Of a stretch of DNA of 39,911 nt, positions 19,398 to 28,915 are shown one piece after another. Position numbers and translations under genes: made by a program. The notes under the pieces are model-generated. The model was not told where the DNA came from, searched no databases, and saw nothing but the letters and a program-made list of their open reading frames with translations. The stretch's first letter is position 1. Each line of letters begins with the position of its first letter. Origin of the DNA: Acetobacteraceae bacterium (GTDB lineage Bacteria > Pseudomonadota > Alphaproteobacteria > Acetobacterales > Acetobacteraceae); contig JANYCX010000089.1 of assembly GCA_025360065.1 (NCBI GenBank), forward strand, positions 1-39,911, written 5' to 3'.

Positions 19398-20273
19398 TCA
19401 GGCAAACAGCGACAATGTGGTAATCGCGCCCGACATGCTGCCAGTGTTGCGGCGGTAGAACGTGGCCGCGATATCGCCGGTCGCGGTGCCGGCATTGGGG
19501 TAGATGGCGCCGAGAAAATCGGCGGCCACCCCGCTATCGGCGGCACCGAGCATGGTGAGTGCCGCGGTGCCGCTGGTTGACGGTCCGGCGCCGCTATTGG
19601 TGACGAGGAAGGTGGACACGAAACGGTCGGTGTAGGCGGCGTTAGCGAATTTCTTCAAGTCGATTGCCTTGGTCATCAATTGCAGCTGCTTGTCGTAGTC
19701 CAGCGCGCTGAAATTTGACGGCAACTTGCCGCCGCCGACCGCGACCTTCACCAGCTTGGGGTCCGACATCAACTGGGTGATGCTGGTGACATGGGTGATG
19801 GTGTTTTTGAAATGCAACGCCGCCGCGATCCCCGGGCTGACGGCGTCTTCCGAAGCTTCGAAACGGTTTTGCGAATAGGCCGCCACCAACGCGTCCACAT
19901 TGGCCTTGTTGGCGAAGGGCGGCGCGGCAAATTGGCCAAGCGCCTTGCCCAACCGTGCAAAAGCGGCATTGCCGGTGCGATAGGCAACCGAACCTGCTGT
20001 GTTGGGGTCTTGCGTCATCACTTTTTTGATCAGCGCGGGATATTTCTGCTGGTCCTCAGCGCCAAACGCGGTCAGCACCACGCCGAGCGCGCGCTGGTCC
20101 TTCATCAGGCTGTCCACGGTGGTGAACTTTGCCGCGTTGGCTTTGAAATAGGCGATGTCGGATTTTGCCTGCGCATCGGCGGCGACGAATTTCTGAACGA
20201 AGCCCGCTTCGTCCTTGGCGATCGTCCGATACATGATCGCCGGCGGCAGGCCGGACAGAATTGTCGTGGTCAT
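19398..20273 (-). CDS. DUF1217 family protein (often near flagellar genes in alphaproteobacteria)
   Basis: Central pattern MKDQRALGVVLTAFGAEDQQKYPALIKKVMTQDP and repeated YADRF/YTDRF-like segments; recalled resemblance to DUF1217 proteins. Confidence 0.65.
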   Translation of the reverse strand: MTTTILSGLPPAIMYRTIAKDEAGFVQKFVAADAQAKSDIAYFKANAAKFTTVDSLMKDQRALGVVLTAFGAEDQQKYPALIKKVMTQDPNTAGSVAYRTGNAAFARLGKALGQFAAPPFANKANVDALVAAYSQNRFEASEDAVSPGIAAALHFKNTITHVTSITQLMSDPKLVKVAVGGGKLPSNFSALDYDKQLQLMTKAIDLKKFANAAYTDRFVSTFLVTNSGAGPSTSGTAALTMLGAADSGVAADFLGAIYPNAGTATGDIAATFYRRNTGSMSGAITTLSLFA

Positions 20274-20327
20274 GGCTGGCGCCTGATAGGGAAACACCAG
20301 TCATGCCATAAACACCTTAACCTAGAG

Positions 20328-20711
20328 TTACGCGACCGCGATGCCCTCGACCTCGACCTTCCATGCCGGATCGGCCAGCCCGCAGATGATCAGCGTGCTC
20401 GCCGGACGGTGATTGCCCAGCACTGCGGCGCGGCCCGCGCGCACCGCCGCGACATCGGCAGGGTTCGCCACGATGGTGGTGATCTTGACCAGATTTTCGA
20501 TCCCCATCCCGGCCGCGCGCAGCTGGGCGGCGAGGTTGGCCCACACAATGGCGGCCTGGGCGGCGGTATCGGTCGGGATTGCGCCATCAATCCCCAGGCC
20601 AACCTGGCCGCTGATATAAAGCGTGCGGGTGGCACCGGTCACTTCGACAGCCTGGCTATATTGGCCGGCAGGGGCGGGGGCGTCTGAGGCATTGATGTCA
20701 CGGCGTTGCAT
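20328..20711 (-). CDS. RidA family protein (Rid/YER057c/UK114)
   Basis: GQYSQAVEVTGATRTLYISGQVGLGIDGAIP...QAAIVWANLAAQLRAAGMGIENLVKITTIVAN...RPASTLIICGLADPAWKVEVEGIAVA. Confidence 0.92.
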   Translation of the reverse strand: MQRRDINASDAPAPAGQYSQAVEVTGATRTLYISGQVGLGIDGAIPTDTAAQAAIVWANLAAQLRAAGMGIENLVKITTIVANPADVAAVRAGRAAVLGNHRPASTLIICGLADPAWKVEVEGIAVA

Positions 20712-20875
20712 GGCGCGATCTCCGGTTGGTAGGGACACCAACAGCAGCCTGAAACGCACCGTCTGTCCAGTGGCCCTGCGTTGACAGTAATTTCCCACCG
20801 ACCCTACACAGCATCGGTCAAGCGCGGGCCCGCGCCGAGGGGATGGAGCATATGACGCCGCCAACCAACCGGTCC

Positions 20876-20920
20876 GATGGCCCAGCGTGATGGCCCAGCC
20901 TGATGGCCCAGCCTGATGGA
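20876..20920. repeat. 13-bp tandem repeat (GATGGCCCAGCST), about 3.4 copies
   Basis: GATGGCCCAGCGT-GATGGCCCAGCCT-GATGGCCCAGCCT-GATGG; last ATG is the livH start. Confidence 0.9.
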
Positions 20921-21938
20921 TAGCACCATCGCCGCCATTCTGGTGCAGGATGGCATCGTCAACGGTGCGATCTATGCGCTGCTGGCGCTGTCGCTGGTGC
21001 TGGTCTTTGCTGTTACCCGCGTGGTGTTTGTGCCGCAGGGCGAATTCGTGGCCTATGGCGCGCTGACCTATGCCGCCCTCGATACCGGCACGCTGCCGGG
21101 CAGCCTGTGGTTGCTGGCAGGCCTCGGGGCGGCGGCATTCCTCGCCGGGCTGGCTCAGCGCCGCCCGATTTTCGGCCTCGCTCTGTCCAGCCTGGTGCTC
21201 CCCGCCGCGATCATTGCGACAAGCTGGCTATTGGTGCCCTCCAAGCCCGGCATCCTGGCCAATGCGCTGTTGAGCCTCGCCATCGTCACCCCGATCGCGC
21301 CCTATATTTACCGGATCGGCTTCCAACCGCTCGCCGAGGCATCGGTGCTGGTGCTGTTGATTGCAGCCGTGGCGGTGCATCTGGCGCTCATGGGACTTGG
21401 GTTGGTGTTTTTCGGCCCCGAAGGCTCCCGCGCATCGGCGTTTTCGGCGGCTAGCGTCAGCGTAGGGGATTTTTCGCTGTCCGGACAGGCGCTATGGATT
21501 CTCGGCCTGACCGGGGCGCTGATGATCGGGCTCTATGGATTTTTCGGCTTTACCTTGCTTGGCCGCGCCTTGCGCGCAACGGCGGTGAACCGTCTGGGCG
21601 CGCGGCTGGTCGGGATCGGGACCGCGCAATCGGGCAGCATCGCCTTCACCCTGGCCGGCGCGATCGGGGCGCTGTCGGGCATTCTGGTGGTGCCGCTGAC
21701 CACGGTTTATTACGATAGCGGCTTCGTCATCGGCCTGAAGGGCTTTACCGCCGCGATCATCGCCGGCATGGCGTCCTATCCCGGCGCGGTGCTGGCGGCG
21801 GTGCTGGTGGGTGTGCTGGAAAGCTTTTCGTCGTTCTGGGCCAGCGCGTTCAAGGAAGTGATCGTCTTCACCGCCATTATTCCGGTTCTGCTGTGGCGCA
21901 GCCTGCGCCACGCCGCCATTGAGGATGACGACGAATGA
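20916..21938 (+). CDS. livH: Branched-chain amino acid ABC transporter permease, LivH type
   Basis: [49 protein letters not shown]...[33 protein letters not shown]...[13 protein letters not shown]. Confidence 0.9.
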   Translation: MDSTIAAILVQDGIVNGAIYALLALSLVLVFAVTRVVFVPQGEFVAYGALTYAALDTGTLPGSLWLLAGLGAAAFLAGLAQRRPIFGLALSSLVLPAAIIATSWLLVPSKPGILANALLSLAIVTPIAPYIYRIGFQPLAEASVLVLLIAAVAVHLALMGLGLVFFGPEGSRASAFSAASVSVGDFSLSGQALWILGLTGALMIGLYGFFGFTLLGRALRATAVNRLGARLVGIGTAQSGSIAFTLAGAIGALSGILVVPLTTVYYDSGFVIGLKGFTAAIIAGMASYPGAVLAAVLVGVLESFSSFWASAFKEVIVFTAIIPVLLWRSLRHAAIEDDDE

Positions 21939-23686
21939 TCCGCTTCTGGCCGATCCTGGCACTGGTCGCCTGCGCCATCCTGCCCTGGACCCCCGGCCTG
22001 CCGAGTTTCTGGGTCAGCCTGCTGAACTATATCGGCATATCGTCGATCCTGGTGGTCGGGCTGGTGGTGCTGACCGGGATTGGCGGCATGACCAGCTTCG
22101 CCCAAGCCAGCTTCATGGGCTTTGGTGCCTATGCCAGCGCGATTTTGTCCACCCGTTACGGGGTGTCGCCCTGGCTCGGCCTGCCGGCGGCGATTGTCGT
22201 CGCGGCCGTGGGGGCGGCGACGATCGGCGCGGTCACCTTGCGCCTGCGCGGGTATTATCTGGCGCTCGGCACGATGGCGGTCTCGGTTTCGCTCTATTTT
22301 CTGGTCGCCAATCTGGATTTCTTCGGCCGCAATGACGGGCTGTCCAGCATCCCGCCGCTGATGCTGGGCGATTACCGGCTGACCGATGGCCGGGTGTATC
22401 TCACGCTGGTCTGGGCGATGCTGGTGGCGGTGGTGGTGGCGACCAACAACCTGCTCGACAGCCGGCTGGGCCGCGCCATCAGGGCGTTGCGCGGCGGCGC
22501 GCTGGCGGCCGCGTCCTTTGGGGTGAACACGACGCGCACAAGGATGCTGGCTTTCGTCTATGCGGCGGTTCTGGCCGCCATCGCCGGCTGGCTCTACGCC
22601 CATTTGCAACGCAGCGTGAACCCGACCCCGTTCGGCCTCAACGCCAGCATCGAATATCTGCTGATGGCGGTGCTCGGCGGGGCCGGCCATGTCGGCGGCG
22701 CCGTGCTGGGCGCGCTGCTGGTCACGGTGATCAACGATCTGCTCCAGGATTTTCTGCCGAAACTGCTGGGCCAGCGCGGCAATTATGAAACCATCGTCTT
22801 CGGCATGATATTGCTCGGCGTGTTGCAATTCGCCCGCGAGGGCCTGTGGCCACATGTGTTTCGCGGGCGGGTGCAGCGCCGCGAGATCGCTTCGGCGCCG
22901 CCATTGAACCGACGCGCCCGCCCGGTTGGCGGCAGCGCCATCCTGGCGGTTGACCATCTCGAAAAACGCTTCGGTGGGTTGGTCGCGGTCAATGACCTCA
23001 GCTTCGCGGTCGGCGTCGGTGAAATCGTCGGGCTGATCGGGCCGAACGGCGCTGGCAAAAGCACCAGCTTTAACCTGATTACCGGCGTCGCCAGCCCATC
23101 GGCCGGCACGGTGGCGTTGTTCGGCCAGCCCATCACCGGCCTGCCACCGCCGGCCATTGCGCGCCACGGGGTTGCCCGCAGCTTTCAGCATGTGAAGCTG
23201 GTGCCTGGCATGTCAGTGATTGAGAACGTGGCAATCGGCGCCCATTTACGTGGCCAGGCCGGTGCGCTTGCCGCGATCTGCCGCCGCGACCGTGCCGAGG
23301 AAGCGCAGATTTTCGCCGAGGCCGCACGGCAACTGGACCGGGTGGGCCTCGGCCAGCTTGCCGACCGTCCCGCCGACAGCCTCGCCCTCGGCCAGCAGCG
23401 CGTGGTCGAAATCGCCCGGGCGATGTGCCTCGATCCGGTGCTGCTGCTGCTCGACGAACCCGCCGCCGGCCTGCGCCATGCCGAAAAGGCCGAGCTTGCA
23501 GCCCTGTTGCGGCGCTTGCGCGACGAGGGCATGTCGATCCTGCTGGTCGAGCATGACATGGAGTTCGTGATGGGCCTGGTTGATCGTCTGGTGGTGATGG
23601 ACTTTGGCATCAAGCTCGCCGAAGGCCCGGCCGAGCAAATCCGCCGCGACCCCGCGGTCATCGAAGCCTATCTGGGGATTGCATGA
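21935..23686 (+). CDS. LivM-LivG fusion: branched-chain amino acid ABC permease plus ATP-binding protein
   Basis: N-terminal LivM ([37 protein letters not shown]) continuous with LivG (Walker [39 protein letters not shown]). ATGA overlap with livH. Confidence 0.93.
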   Translation: MIRFWPILALVACAILPWTPGLPSFWVSLLNYIGISSILVVGLVVLTGIGGMTSFAQASFMGFGAYASAILSTRYGVSPWLGLPAAIVVAAVGAATIGAVTLRLRGYYLALGTMAVSVSLYFLVANLDFFGRNDGLSSIPPLMLGDYRLTDGRVYLTLVWAMLVAVVVATNNLLDSRLGRAIRALRGGALAAASFGVNTTRTRMLAFVYAAVLAAIAGWLYAHLQRSVNPTPFGLNASIEYLLMAVLGGAGHVGGAVLGALLVTVINDLLQDFLPKLLGQRGNYETIVFGMILLGVLQFAREGLWPHVFRGRVQRREIASAPPLNRRARPVGGSAILAVDHLEKRFGGLVAVNDLSFAVGVGEIVGLIGPNGAGKSTSFNLITGVASPSAGTVALFGQPITGLPPPAIARHGVARSFQHVKLVPGMSVIENVAIGAHLRGQAGALAAICRRDRAEEAQIFAEAARQLDRVGLGQLADRPADSLALGQQRVVEIARAMCLDPVLLLLDEPAAGLRHAEKAELAALLRRLRDEGMSILLVEHDMEFVMGLVDRLVVMDFGIKLAEGPAEQIRRDPAVIEAYLGIA

Positions 23687-24396
23687 GCGTGCTGTCGGTG
23701 GAAAAGCTCGCCGTCAGCTACGGCGCCATCCCGGCGGTTGAAGATATTTCCCTGGTTGTGCCCGAGGGCGGGCTGGTGACGGTGATCGGCCCCAACGGCG
23801 CTGGCAAATCGACTTTGCTCAACGCCATCATGGGCGTGTTGCCGTCACGCGGCGCGATCCGGTTTCTTGACCGCGATCTGGGCGGCATGCCGGTCGAAGC
23901 CCGCGTCCACCTCGGCATCGCGCTGGTGCCGGAAAAGCGCGAGCTGTTCGCCACCCTGTCGGTTGCCGATAATCTGCTGCTCGGCGGCTTCCGCTTTGGG
24001 CGGCGCCACGCGGGCGATGAATTGGACCGGGTTTATGGCCTGTTTCCACGTTTGCGCGAACGCCATCGCCAGCCTGCCGGCACCTTGTCGGGCGGCGAGC
24101 GGCAAATGCTGGCGATGGGCCGCGCGCTGATGGGCAAGCCGCGCCTGCTGATGCTGGATGAACCGAGCCTTGGCCTCGCGCCGCTGATCGTGCGCGATAT
24201 TTTCCGCATCATCGCCGATTTGCGGGCAACCGGGGTGGCGATTTTGCTGGTCGAACAGAATGCCCGCGCCGCCCTGCGCGTGGCCGATCGCGGCTATGTG
24301 CTGGAGACTGGGCGGGTGACGTTGGAGGGCGAGGCCAAGACCCTGGCGGCCGATCCGCGCATTGTGGAGATGTATTTGGGGGTGGCCAGCGGATAG
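23683..24396 (+). CDS. livF: Branched-chain amino acid ABC transporter ATP-binding protein, LivF type
   Basis: Walker [47 protein letters not shown] overlap with upstream gene. Confidence 0.93.
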   Translation: MSVLSVEKLAVSYGAIPAVEDISLVVPEGGLVTVIGPNGAGKSTLLNAIMGVLPSRGAIRFLDRDLGGMPVEARVHLGIALVPEKRELFATLSVADNLLLGGFRFGRRHAGDELDRVYGLFPRLRERHRQPAGTLSGGERQMLAMGRALMGKPRLLMLDEPSLGLAPLIVRDIFRIIADLRATGVAILLVEQNARAALRVADRGYVLETGRVTLEGEAKTLAADPRIVEMYLGVASG

Positions 24397-24437
24397 GGCT
24401 TACCGTACCGTTAAGCATTCGCCGGTATCGTGGAAGA

Positions 24438-24734
24438 ATGGCGAAGTGCTTGGCAGGCGCGCAGGTGATTTTTCTGGTCTGGCCGCTGACGGTGTTGGCC
24501 CAACCTTGTACCCCGCCGGCCGAGCAGATGATGGAAATCATGTTGCCGGGCCGCCCTGGCCTGCCGCGCGGCGCCCAGATGAAAATCCAGGTTCCAGTCA
24601 CAGTCGCGCCTGAAACCTGCGCCCCTGCGCCCGCACCGACCGGCGATGCCTTGCATGGCCCGCCGCCGCCGCAAGGCGCCAGCGTCCTGCATGGCGAGCC
24701 ACGCCTGCCTGCCCCGCAGATCCGTCCAAATTGA
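24438..24734 (+). CDS. Small Pro-rich hypothetical protein, possibly exported
   Basis: 98 aa, hydrophobic N-terminus MAKCLAGAQVIFLVWPLTVLAQPC; RBS-like GGAAG upstream; no family recognised. Confidence 0.45.
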   Translation: MAKCLAGAQVIFLVWPLTVLAQPCTPPAEQMMEIMLPGRPGLPRGAQMKIQVPVTVAPETCAPAPAPTGDALHGPPPPQGASVLHGEPRLPAPQIRPN

Positions 24735-24777
24735 CTTGGTGGACACGCTTTAGAGTCTTGTTTTCACGATCATCTTT

Positions 24778-24806
24778 ATCCGATCGAATAGGCAAGCCGA
24801 TCGGAT
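24778..24806. promoter_or_regulatory. Perfect 9-bp inverted repeat upstream of the PF10118-like gene
   Basis: ATCCGATCG-(11 nt AATAGGCAAGC)-CGATCGGAT, 71 bp before the ATG at 24878. Confidence 0.55.
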
Positions 24807-24877
24807 GAAAGCGATTTGGTTGAACCAGGTGCCCCTTAGCCTTATACGACCCAGCATTGGGCAAAGGATATTTTGCG

Positions 24878-25759
24878 ATGGATACCAGCCGACCAGACAT
24901 TATTCGCCGCCGCGTGAAGATTGACTTTGATGCGGCCCCTTCCGACCCGTGGAGCGTGCGGGGCAAGGCATTCGAAAACATGCTCAACGCGCTGTCATTT
25001 TTGTTTCCGGCCGGCGAGAAGTTTTTCATCGACTCGGTGCGCCACTACCTCCCACGGATAACCGACCCCAAGCTTCGCACAGAAGCTGAGCTGTTCATTT
25101 TCCAGGAAGTCATGCACACCAAGGAACATGTTCGGTCGAACCTGGTCCTGAAGCAGAGCCATCCCTACGGCGCGACGATCGAGCGGATTGCCGAACGGGT
25201 TTTGTGGTTAAACCGGCGCTTGCTGCCGCGGGCGAGCCAACTTGCCGTAACCTGCGCGTTGGAACATTTTACCGCGATCCTGGCCGATGCACTGCTGCGG
25301 CAACAGGACGATTTCCGCGCCGACGCCGACCCCGCCTTTGCGACGCTATGGCTGTGGCACGCGGTCGAGGAAACCGAACACAAAGCGGTATGTTTTGACG
25401 TCTATCAACAGGTGTGTGGCAAGGGCTTTTTCAGCTACCTCCAACGGGTCATCATGATGCTCGGGGTGACATTGGTGTTCGTGACCGTGACGGCGGCGGG
25501 CTTTGCCGTGATCGGGCGCCGTAACCGCCGCGCGCAAGCTAACGGTGGCGAACCCAAACCGGCAAGACCCAAGCTGATCGCGCTCGCCCGCTCAATCTCG
25601 GGCCAGCTTTATCGCGACTATTTCCGCCGTTCCTTCCATCCCTGGGATCACAACAACATGGATCTGGTCGCCGAATGGAAGGGCCATTATGCTGATCTGG
25701 GAATGGTTCCCCAACGACAGCCTGCAGCCAACCCAGCCGCTATGGCCCCGGCTTCCTGA
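24878..25759 (+). CDS. Putative metal-dependent hydrolase (PF10118-like)
   Basis: IRRRVKIDFDAAP, FENMLNALSFLFPAGEKFFIDSVRHYLP, FIFQEVMHTKEH, ALEHFTAILAD, LWLWHAVEETEHKAVCFDVYQ: repeated E/H metal-ligand motifs. Confidence 0.87.
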   Translation: MDTSRPDIIRRRVKIDFDAAPSDPWSVRGKAFENMLNALSFLFPAGEKFFIDSVRHYLPRITDPKLRTEAELFIFQEVMHTKEHVRSNLVLKQSHPYGATIERIAERVLWLNRRLLPRASQLAVTCALEHFTAILADALLRQQDDFRADADPAFATLWLWHAVEETEHKAVCFDVYQQVCGKGFFSYLQRVIMMLGVTLVFVTVTAAGFAVIGRRNRRAQANGGEPKPARPKLIALARSISGQLYRDYFRRSFHPWDHNNMDLVAEWKGHYADLGMVPQRQPAANPAAMAPAS

Positions 25760-26570
25760 ACGCCAAAAGGTAGTAACCCAGCAGCCCGCAGCGCGCGAGC
25801 AGTTGCAGGAAACCAATCCCCCGCTGTGCCGTGCGCACGGACCCAACCAGGCTCTGCAAATAGCGGTAGGTCGGCAGCGTGTTGCGGGTAATATTGCGCT
25901 CAACCACCGGAATAAGGCCAGCCCGTCGCGCCATCGCCCGATAGCGGGACAAGGTGTATTGCACGTTCAAATTGCCAAACGTCGCGCCGACACCGCCAAC
26001 ATCGCCATTGCTGCCGGCCGGACAAAAAGGCCGCAGCAGCCGGGTAGGGACAAAATCCGACAGCACCAGTAATCCGCCGGGCCGCAACACCCGGGCCGCC
26101 CCTTGAAAGAAGGTCTCGCGGTCGGGAAAATGGAACACACATTCGACCGCCAGCATCCGGTCCACGCTTGCCGCCTCGAACGGCATCGCGCAGGCATCGC
26201 CGAGCTGAAAGGCGACCGAATTGCCCGGTGCCGCCACAACCTGCGCCCGTGCCCGGTCCAGCTGACGCTCCTCGATATTCAGGCCGACCAGATCCAGCCC
26301 GCTAAATCGCTCATTCAAGGAGGCAACCGTGCCGCCAAATCCGCAGCCAACATCCAGCACACGCTGGCCGGGCGCGATGTCGGCAAGGCGGCAAAGCTCA
26401 AGCGTCAACTGTTCGGCGGCGCGGGCGTAATCGGCAGCGTCGCCCACCGCCTCGTTCGGGTTTTCCCAATAACCCCAATGCACATGCCGGCCAAAACTGG
26501 TCTCAACCGTTGCGTTGCCCTTTTCCAGTTCGGACAGCAAGAAGCCGAAATAAGGCAGGCTATTCTGCAT
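25740..26570 (-). CDS. Class I SAM-dependent methyltransferase
   Basis: VLDVGCGFGGTVASLNERF (motif I), LAVECVFHFPDRETFFQGAARVLRPGGLLVLSDF. Confidence 0.88.
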   Translation of the reverse strand: MQNSLPYFGFLLSELEKGNATVETSFGRHVHWGYWENPNEAVGDAADYARAAEQLTLELCRLADIAPGQRVLDVGCGFGGTVASLNERFSGLDLVGLNIEERQLDRARAQVVAAPGNSVAFQLGDACAMPFEAASVDRMLAVECVFHFPDRETFFQGAARVLRPGGLLVLSDFVPTRLLRPFCPAGSNGDVGGVGATFGNLNVQYTLSRYRAMARRAGLIPVVERNITRNTLPTYRYLQSLVGSVRTAQRGIGFLQLLARCGLLGYYLLAFRKPGP

Positions 26571-26626
26571 CAGATGTCTCGATCCTCACCAGCTTTTGGC
26601 AGCTATCGTCCTCACGCGGGCGGGCG

Positions 26627-27736
26627 TCAAGCAAACCAATCCCGCAAAACTCCCTGCCGCCGAATGTCCAAGGTTGCGCAATGAAACGCCCCGCCGAACG
26701 GGCCGTAGGCCAGAAACGGGATCGGCATCGGATCGAAACCCCAATCCTTCAGCGCCTTGTGCAAGGTCGGCTGGCTCGCATCGACCACGACTTTTTTCTC
26801 ATCCAGAATCAGCACGTTGATGCTGGTCCAGGGGCTGCACATGCTGATCTTGGCCATCAGGTCATCGACCGGATCGGGGCGCGGGGCGATCAGCACGTCC
26901 CATTTCTTCAAGATCGGCGGCAGGCGATCGATATCGACATAATCCGGATTGACCAGCACCTTGCCCGGCGCGAGCGGCATGAAGCTGCTGTCGATATGCA
27001 TTGGCTGCGGGCAGATCGACGGGATTTCATGGATGCGAAATCCGCGCGGCGCGAGATAGCGCCTTAGCCATTCAATGCCGGCGAGGTTGGTGACATTGCT
27101 GCGGGTGACGAACAGATCATAACCACAACGGACGAAATCGGCGGCGTCGAACACCGGCTCGAATTCATTGATAATGTAGCGGATCGGCTCGCCCTTGGCT
27201 GGGATGGTGTAATTTTTGTCGAACAACTCGTCCGGCAATTGCGGCCGGGGCGCCGACGTCCAGCGGGCACCGGCGTTGAAGTATTCCTTGAAAAGCGGGC
27301 GATAGGCATCGCCCTCCAACTGGCGGCTGCGCCAGCAGGTCGGGGTCTCGATAATCTCATCACCGATCACCATGTAACAGTCGCGCGGGCAGGCGATGCA
27401 GAAGCCGGTGGACGACCACAGCAAGGTCTTGAACTTCTTGCGGTGATCCATGATTTCCGGCCGACGCACCCGAATGCCTTCGCCTTCCATCAGCGAAATG
27501 AACCCGTCGAGTTCCTTTTGCGCCCGCTTGCGCATCCAGCCCGGATAGCGAAACCCCGCGACCAGCCGGTGCAGCTTGGCGGTGAAATTCGGCACGTTGA
27601 AGGTCACCGAAACATGGTACGGCGGCACCACCGCGTTATCCAACCGCCCGACGATCACTTCTTCCAGCTTGCCCCATTCGTCCCAGGAACTGACCGGGCA
27701 ATCCACGGTCGTATCGTGCGCAACAAGCGTATCCAT
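26627..27736 (-). CDS. Amidinotransferase, GATM/AmtA/CyrA-like
   Basis: WGKLEEVIVGR, EPVFDAADFVRCGYDLFVTRSNVTNLAGIEWLRRYL, PMHIDSSFMPLAPGKVLVNP, GGAFHCATLDIRRQG: contains the Asp, His and Cys catalytic positions of arginine:glycine amidinotransferase. ATG at 27736 preceded by AGGATAGGTGGG; GTG at 27745 also possible. Confidence 0.9.
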   Translation of the reverse strand: MDTLVAHDTTVDCPVSSWDEWGKLEEVIVGRLDNAVVPPYHVSVTFNVPNFTAKLHRLVAGFRYPGWMRKRAQKELDGFISLMEGEGIRVRRPEIMDHRKKFKTLLWSSTGFCIACPRDCYMVIGDEIIETPTCWRSRQLEGDAYRPLFKEYFNAGARWTSAPRPQLPDELFDKNYTIPAKGEPIRYIINEFEPVFDAADFVRCGYDLFVTRSNVTNLAGIEWLRRYLAPRGFRIHEIPSICPQPMHIDSSFMPLAPGKVLVNPDYVDIDRLPPILKKWDVLIAPRPDPVDDLMAKISMCSPWTSINVLILDEKKVVVDASQPTLHKALKDWGFDPMPIPFLAYGPFGGAFHCATLDIRRQGVLRDWFA

Positions 27737-27745
27737 TATTCCCAC

Positions 27746-28738
27746 CTATCCTTTAAGCACTTGGGACACGTGCGCGACTGCCCCGCGTCGGCTTTCCAGC
27801 CAGTGCCAGCCCAGCAATCCAGGCAGCCCCAGCACAATATCCGGCACCCGTTTGACCAATGACAAGGCGATCGCCGTTTCGGGATCAATCCCGAGCAGAT
27901 GCCCCAACACCACGAACCCGCCTTCCTGCACGCCCAGCGCTCCCGGCACCGGAAACGCCGCCCCGCGCAACGCCTGCCCGAGGCTTTCGATGACCGCGGC
28001 CGCCAGCAGGCTGCCGGGATGGCCCATCGCGGCCAGCGCAATCCAGATTTCCAGCACCCCGGCCAACCAGGCCAGCAGATGCAGCACAAACGCCCAGGCG
28101 ACCGCCCAGGGATCGGCCCAGATTGCCCGCAACCCGGCATCCAGCCCCAGCGGGCGGCCCACCGCGCCGCTGCGTGCCAGCATCGCCAGCAGCCGCGCAA
28201 TCGCGCGCTCGACCAGATCGACACCCCCCAGGCGCTGGGCCAGATAAAACCCGATCAGCCCGATCGCGGCGATACAAAGCCCGCCCAGCACCCAGCCGAC
28301 CAGCGCCTCGGCGCCCGCGACCTGGGCGAGCAGCAAAGCGCCCATCGCGGCGAACACCGCCTGCCCGCTGGCTTGCAAAAGCAGATCCACCAGGATGGAC
28401 GCCCCGGCCAACCCGGCCGGCACACCCCAGAAGGTGATCAGTCGCGCGCCCGCGATATCGCCGCCGACGGTTGCCACTGGCAGCATGACGTTGATTGCCT
28501 CACGAATGAAGCGCACCGACAGATAGGCCGATAGCGGCAGCGAAACCTGGCGCCGCAGCAGCAGCGCCCAGCCAGCGCCGCATAAAAACAGGATCAGCAG
28601 GCGCACCAGCGTAATCGCCAGCAAGCCCCAGCCAACGGCTACAAACGCGCCGAAAATCGCCCCGGAATCGTTGGTCAGCACTAGCCACAACGCCAGACCA
28701 AGCCCGCCCAGCGTCATCAGTACCACTGCGAGCTTCAT
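27746..28738 (-). CDS. UPF0104 / LPG_synthase_TM family integral membrane protein (HpnL-like)
   Basis: 330 aa polytopic; RFIREAINVMLPVATVGGDIAGARLI and ESLGQALRGAAFPVPGALGVQEGGFVVLGHLLGIDPETAIALSLVKRVPDI are hallmark UPF0104 segments. Confidence 0.85.
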   Translation of the reverse strand: MKLAVVLMTLGGLGLALWLVLTNDSGAIFGAFVAVGWGLLAITLVRLLILFLCGAGWALLLRRQVSLPLSAYLSVRFIREAINVMLPVATVGGDIAGARLITFWGVPAGLAGASILVDLLLQASGQAVFAAMGALLLAQVAGAEALVGWVLGGLCIAAIGLIGFYLAQRLGGVDLVERAIARLLAMLARSGAVGRPLGLDAGLRAIWADPWAVAWAFVLHLLAWLAGVLEIWIALAAMGHPGSLLAAAVIESLGQALRGAAFPVPGALGVQEGGFVVLGHLLGIDPETAIALSLVKRVPDIVLGLPGLLGWHWLESRRGAVAHVSQVLKG

Positions 28739-28840
28739 CGCGGCGCGCTCAGCAGGGGCAATCGTTCCAACATCGGCAGCCTGATAGCGGCGCAGGGGCG
28801 TGGCGTCAAAAACCCCGCCAGCACTATTTTATGCAACCAC

Positions 28841-28867
28841 TGTCGGATCGGGCTATTCTGGCGCGTC
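28841..28867 (+). promoter_or_regulatory. Candidate ECF42-type promoter
   Basis: TGTCGG-N17-CGTC, about 48 bp before the ATG of the DGPF/YciI gene; resembles the TGTCGA / CGWC motif recalled for ECF42 groups. Confidence 0.5.
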
Positions 28868-28915
28868 TTATGCTCAGGTGCGACACAACGTGGCACCGAC
28901 CGCAGGAGCGGCCAG

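Noticed and set aside
21776-23191. 471-aa minus-strand ORF opposite livH/livMG
   Set aside because: Same-codon shadow ORF; His/Gln/Arg-rich, no recognisable domain.
24397-24437. GCTTA...TAAGC after livF as a terminator
   Set aside because: Only a 5-bp stem and no T-tract; insufficient support.
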